Source of the DNA: Candidatus Zixiibacteriota bacterium
GTDB taxonomy: Bacteria; Zixibacteria; MSB-5A5; JAABVY01; JAHJOQ01
Direction: 5' to 3'
DNA: 8,698 nt
Assembly (NCBI GenBank): GCA_030631455.1
Contig: DAOVLC010000041.1
Location: 1 to 8,698 of the forward strand
Translations under genes and position numbers: made by a program
Part shown: positions 7,247-8,698 of the stretch, piece after piece
How positions within the stretch are numbered: position 1 is the first letter of the stretch
How the letters are laid out: each line of letters starts with the position of its first letter
Notes under the pieces: generated by a model
Databases searched by the model: none
What the model was told of the DNA's origin: nothing
Seen by the model: only the letters and a program-made list of their open reading frames with translations

Positions 7247-7294
7247 TGAAATTATCCTTCTCATATGCGTCAGCAGAGCATTTACAGTTTATCG

Positions 7295-7323
7295 TTGCAC
7301 TGACTATTGTCCTGACTTATATT
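7295..7323 (+). promoter_or_regulatory. Candidate promoter of the pseudokinase-PAS gene
   Basis: TTGCAC (7295-7300), a 17-bp spacer and TATATT (7318-7323) predict a start near 7330 and a leader of about 49 nt. AAGGA at 7365-7369 then sits 9 nt before the ATG at 7379. The rest of the 190-bp divergent gap shows no convincing inverted repeat, riboswitch or small ORF. Confidence 0.45.
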
Positions 7324-7378
7324 TCGGGAGCAACCAGGGGCACCGCATCATTGAGGCAAAACAGAAGGAATCGACCCG

Positions 7379-8698
7379 ATGGAATCTGATATCCCTGCAA
7401 ACAATAAGCCTGATTCCAGTGTTTTTTCGAAGGGCACACAGATATCGCACTACGTTGTTCTCGAAAGAGTCTGCGTCTGCGGGAAGTGCGAGGTCTATCT
7501 AGCCAAGGACACCGATTTGGGGAGAAAGGTTACGCTGAACTTCTTGCCGCTTCAGGACAGTTCCAATGATGAAACGGTTGCGATGTTCACGTCCGAGGTG
7601 CAGGTGATCGCTTCTCTAAATCACTCTAACATTATTCGCATCTATGAGTTGGGAGAGTACAAAAACAGGCCGTTCGCGGCCATGGAGTTCCTGCACGGAC
7701 GGACGGTACTCGACATAATCCAGAAAGAAACACACTCTCTTCGGCAGTTTCTGGATGTGGCCGTTCAGATCTGCAGGGGGTTGAGCGTAGCACATGAGGC
7801 AGGTATTGTGCTCCACGATCTCAGACCGGCCAATATCCTGATCGACGCTGAGGACCGGATACGGCTGCTCGGGTTCAAGTCGGTAGGTTCGGAGTGTGTG
7901 ATCACCGCAGGGCGTATTGGTTCAGAAACTGAGGTGACGAGATTCGTGTCGGACGAGCATGTGCAAGGGGCTACAATCGACTATCACAGTAATATCTTTT
8001 CGCTCGGTATCATCATGTACCGAATGTTCACCGGCCGTCACCCGTTTCGCCGTGAAATAGAAGCCGAATCCATACAGAAGAAAACGAGTGAAACACTACC
8101 TCTGACATTCGATAAGGAGAAGCTATCAGATAGACTGCAACGAATCATCGAAAGGGCTCTGGACAGGAGTCCAAAGACAAGGTACCAACAGGCGAATGAA
8201 CTCTTAGCCGATCTGGAGCGGGAACGGCTTGAGATGGAGAGTTTAGGGGCAGAAGATCGCTATCGCGAACTCAGAGACAGCATCCCGGCCGGGGTGTTTC
8301 GCTCCACTCCCGATGGGAAGTTGATATCAGCCAACCCTGCACTGGTGAAAATGCTCGGTTATGATTCGGAAGAAGAAATGACGGGCGTGTCAGCTGTCAA
8401 GTTCTATGTAGACTCGGAGAAAAGAGGGATACTGCTCAAAGAGTTGAGAGAAAAAGGATCTTTCAAGAATTTCGAGGTACACATCATGCGGAAAGACGGC
8501 GCACAAAGGTGGGCATCGACGAACATGCGTGTCTCACTGGATGACAATGGCCAGATAGCCTATATAGACGGAACTGCAGAAGACATCACCAAGCGAAAAG
8601 AGGCCGAGGTCGCGCTACGGGCAAGCGAGGCACGGTATCGGTTGCTGATCGATAACGCAGGCTATCCGATAACGGTCTTCAGTTCCGATGGTAAGGTG
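7379..8698 (+). CDS. Sensor protein with a degenerate PknB-like kinase domain (pseudokinase) and PAS domains, N-terminal 440 residues (runs off the right edge)
   Basis: The frame from ATG 7379 (AAGGA 9 nt upstream; in-frame TGA at 7352) is open to the edge. Residues 24-283 align by motif order with a bacterial Ser/Thr protein kinase: DTDLGRKV, the helix-C Glu E73, LNHSNIIRIYELGE, IFSLGIIMYRMFTGRHPF, and ALDRSPKTRYQQANEL with R268. Catalytic motifs are altered. GxGxxG is C32-V-C34-G-K-C37; the beta-3 Lys is N54; HRDLKPxN is LHDLRPAN (145-152), with D147 and N152 kept; DFG is GFK (165-167); SPE is SDE (191-193); and the helix-F Asp is N205. Phosphotransfer is therefore unlikely. A charged, probably helical linker (278-301) leads to a PAS/PAC domain (293-406, ending EDITKRKEAE), and a second PAS begins at about 417. 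No membrane segment is seen, so it should be cytosolic. The output domain lies outside; a histidine kinase or cyclase is possible but unseen. Confidence 0.85.
   Translation, partial: MESDIPANNKPDSSVFSKGTQISHYVVLERVCVCGKCEVYLAKDTDLGRKVTLNFLPLQDSSNDETVAMFTSEVQVIASLNHSNIIRIYELGEYKNRPFAAMEFLHGRTVLDIIQKETHSLRQFLDVAVQICRGLSVAHEAGIVLHDLRPANILIDAEDRIRLLGFKSVGSECVITAGRIGSETEVTRFVSDEHVQGATIDYHSNIFSLGIIMYRMFTGRHPFRREIEAESIQKKTSETLPLTFDKEKLSDRLQRIIERALDRSPKTRYQQANELLADLERERLEMESLGAEDRYRELRDSIPAGVFRSTPDGKLISANPALVKMLGYDSEEEMTGVSAVKFYVDSEKRGILLKELREKGSFKNFEVHIMRKDGAQRWASTNMRVSLDDNGQIAYIDGTAEDITKRKEAEVALRASEARYRLLIDNAGYPITVFSSDGKV

Noticed and set aside
7616..7816. Minus-strand 66-codon open frame inside the kinase domain
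   Set aside because: It is antisense to a clear kinase-fold coding sequence and has no motif.
7379..8227. Frameshift or sequencing error as the cause of the altered kinase motifs
   Set aside because: Each altered motif is flanked on both sides by ordinary kinase sequence in the same frame, so the changes are substitutions and not a shifted frame. Several independent base errors at catalytic codons only would be needed.

Overview
The window reads as chromosomal sequence from a mid-GC bacterium, probably an anaerobe. Its largest gene encodes an oxygen-sensitive type of ATP-driven iron-sulfur electron activator. The phylum cannot be fixed from the sequence. A candidate lineage of the Bacteroidetes/Zixibacteria sphere is only a guess, based on the gene mix and AT-rich promoters. 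I see no tRNA, rRNA, CRISPR array, insertion sequence or integrase, and gene density is ordinary.

Layout. From 7188 down to 1 all genes lie on the minus strand. In transcription order they are: a giant single-chain acyl-CoA dehydratase activase-like protein (7188-2992, 1398 aa); a DUF885 zincin-like putative metallopeptidase (2926-1292); thioredoxin (1269-949); a small CoA-binding Rossmann protein (945-535); and the N-terminal part of a rhomboid intramembrane protease (429-1, running off the left edge). Spacings of 22 bp and 3 bp suggest that DUF885, thioredoxin and the CoA-binding gene form one operon. The activase and the rhomboid each appear to have their own promoter. The 190-bp gap 7189-7378 is a divergent promoter region. 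To its right, on the plus strand, starts a multidomain sensor (7379 to beyond 8698) with a PknB-like kinase domain, one full PAS domain and the start of a second.

Two things stand out. First, the kinase domain of the sensor is a pseudokinase. The beta-3 lysine, the DFG aspartate, the HRD His/Arg and the helix-F aspartate are all replaced, and each of the three glycines of the GxGxxG loop is a cysteine (CxCxxC). Second, the 1398-aa protein appears to carry a whole two-component dehydratase/reductase machine on one chain. It has two activase domains, each with both cluster cysteines. These are followed by two diverged copies of a 2-hydroxyacyl-CoA-dehydratase-like unit, each with three matching cysteines. 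A regulatory pattern also recurs: four of the five TATATT hexamers I found lie in short intergenic gaps, 16-18 bp after a TTG-starting -35-like hexamer.

How the genes work together is inference. The activase-like protein would use ATP to drive low-potential electron transfer. Thioredoxin supplies thiol redox control. The divergent PAS/pseudokinase protein could sense a redox or ligand signal, but nothing in the sequence proves that it controls its neighbours.
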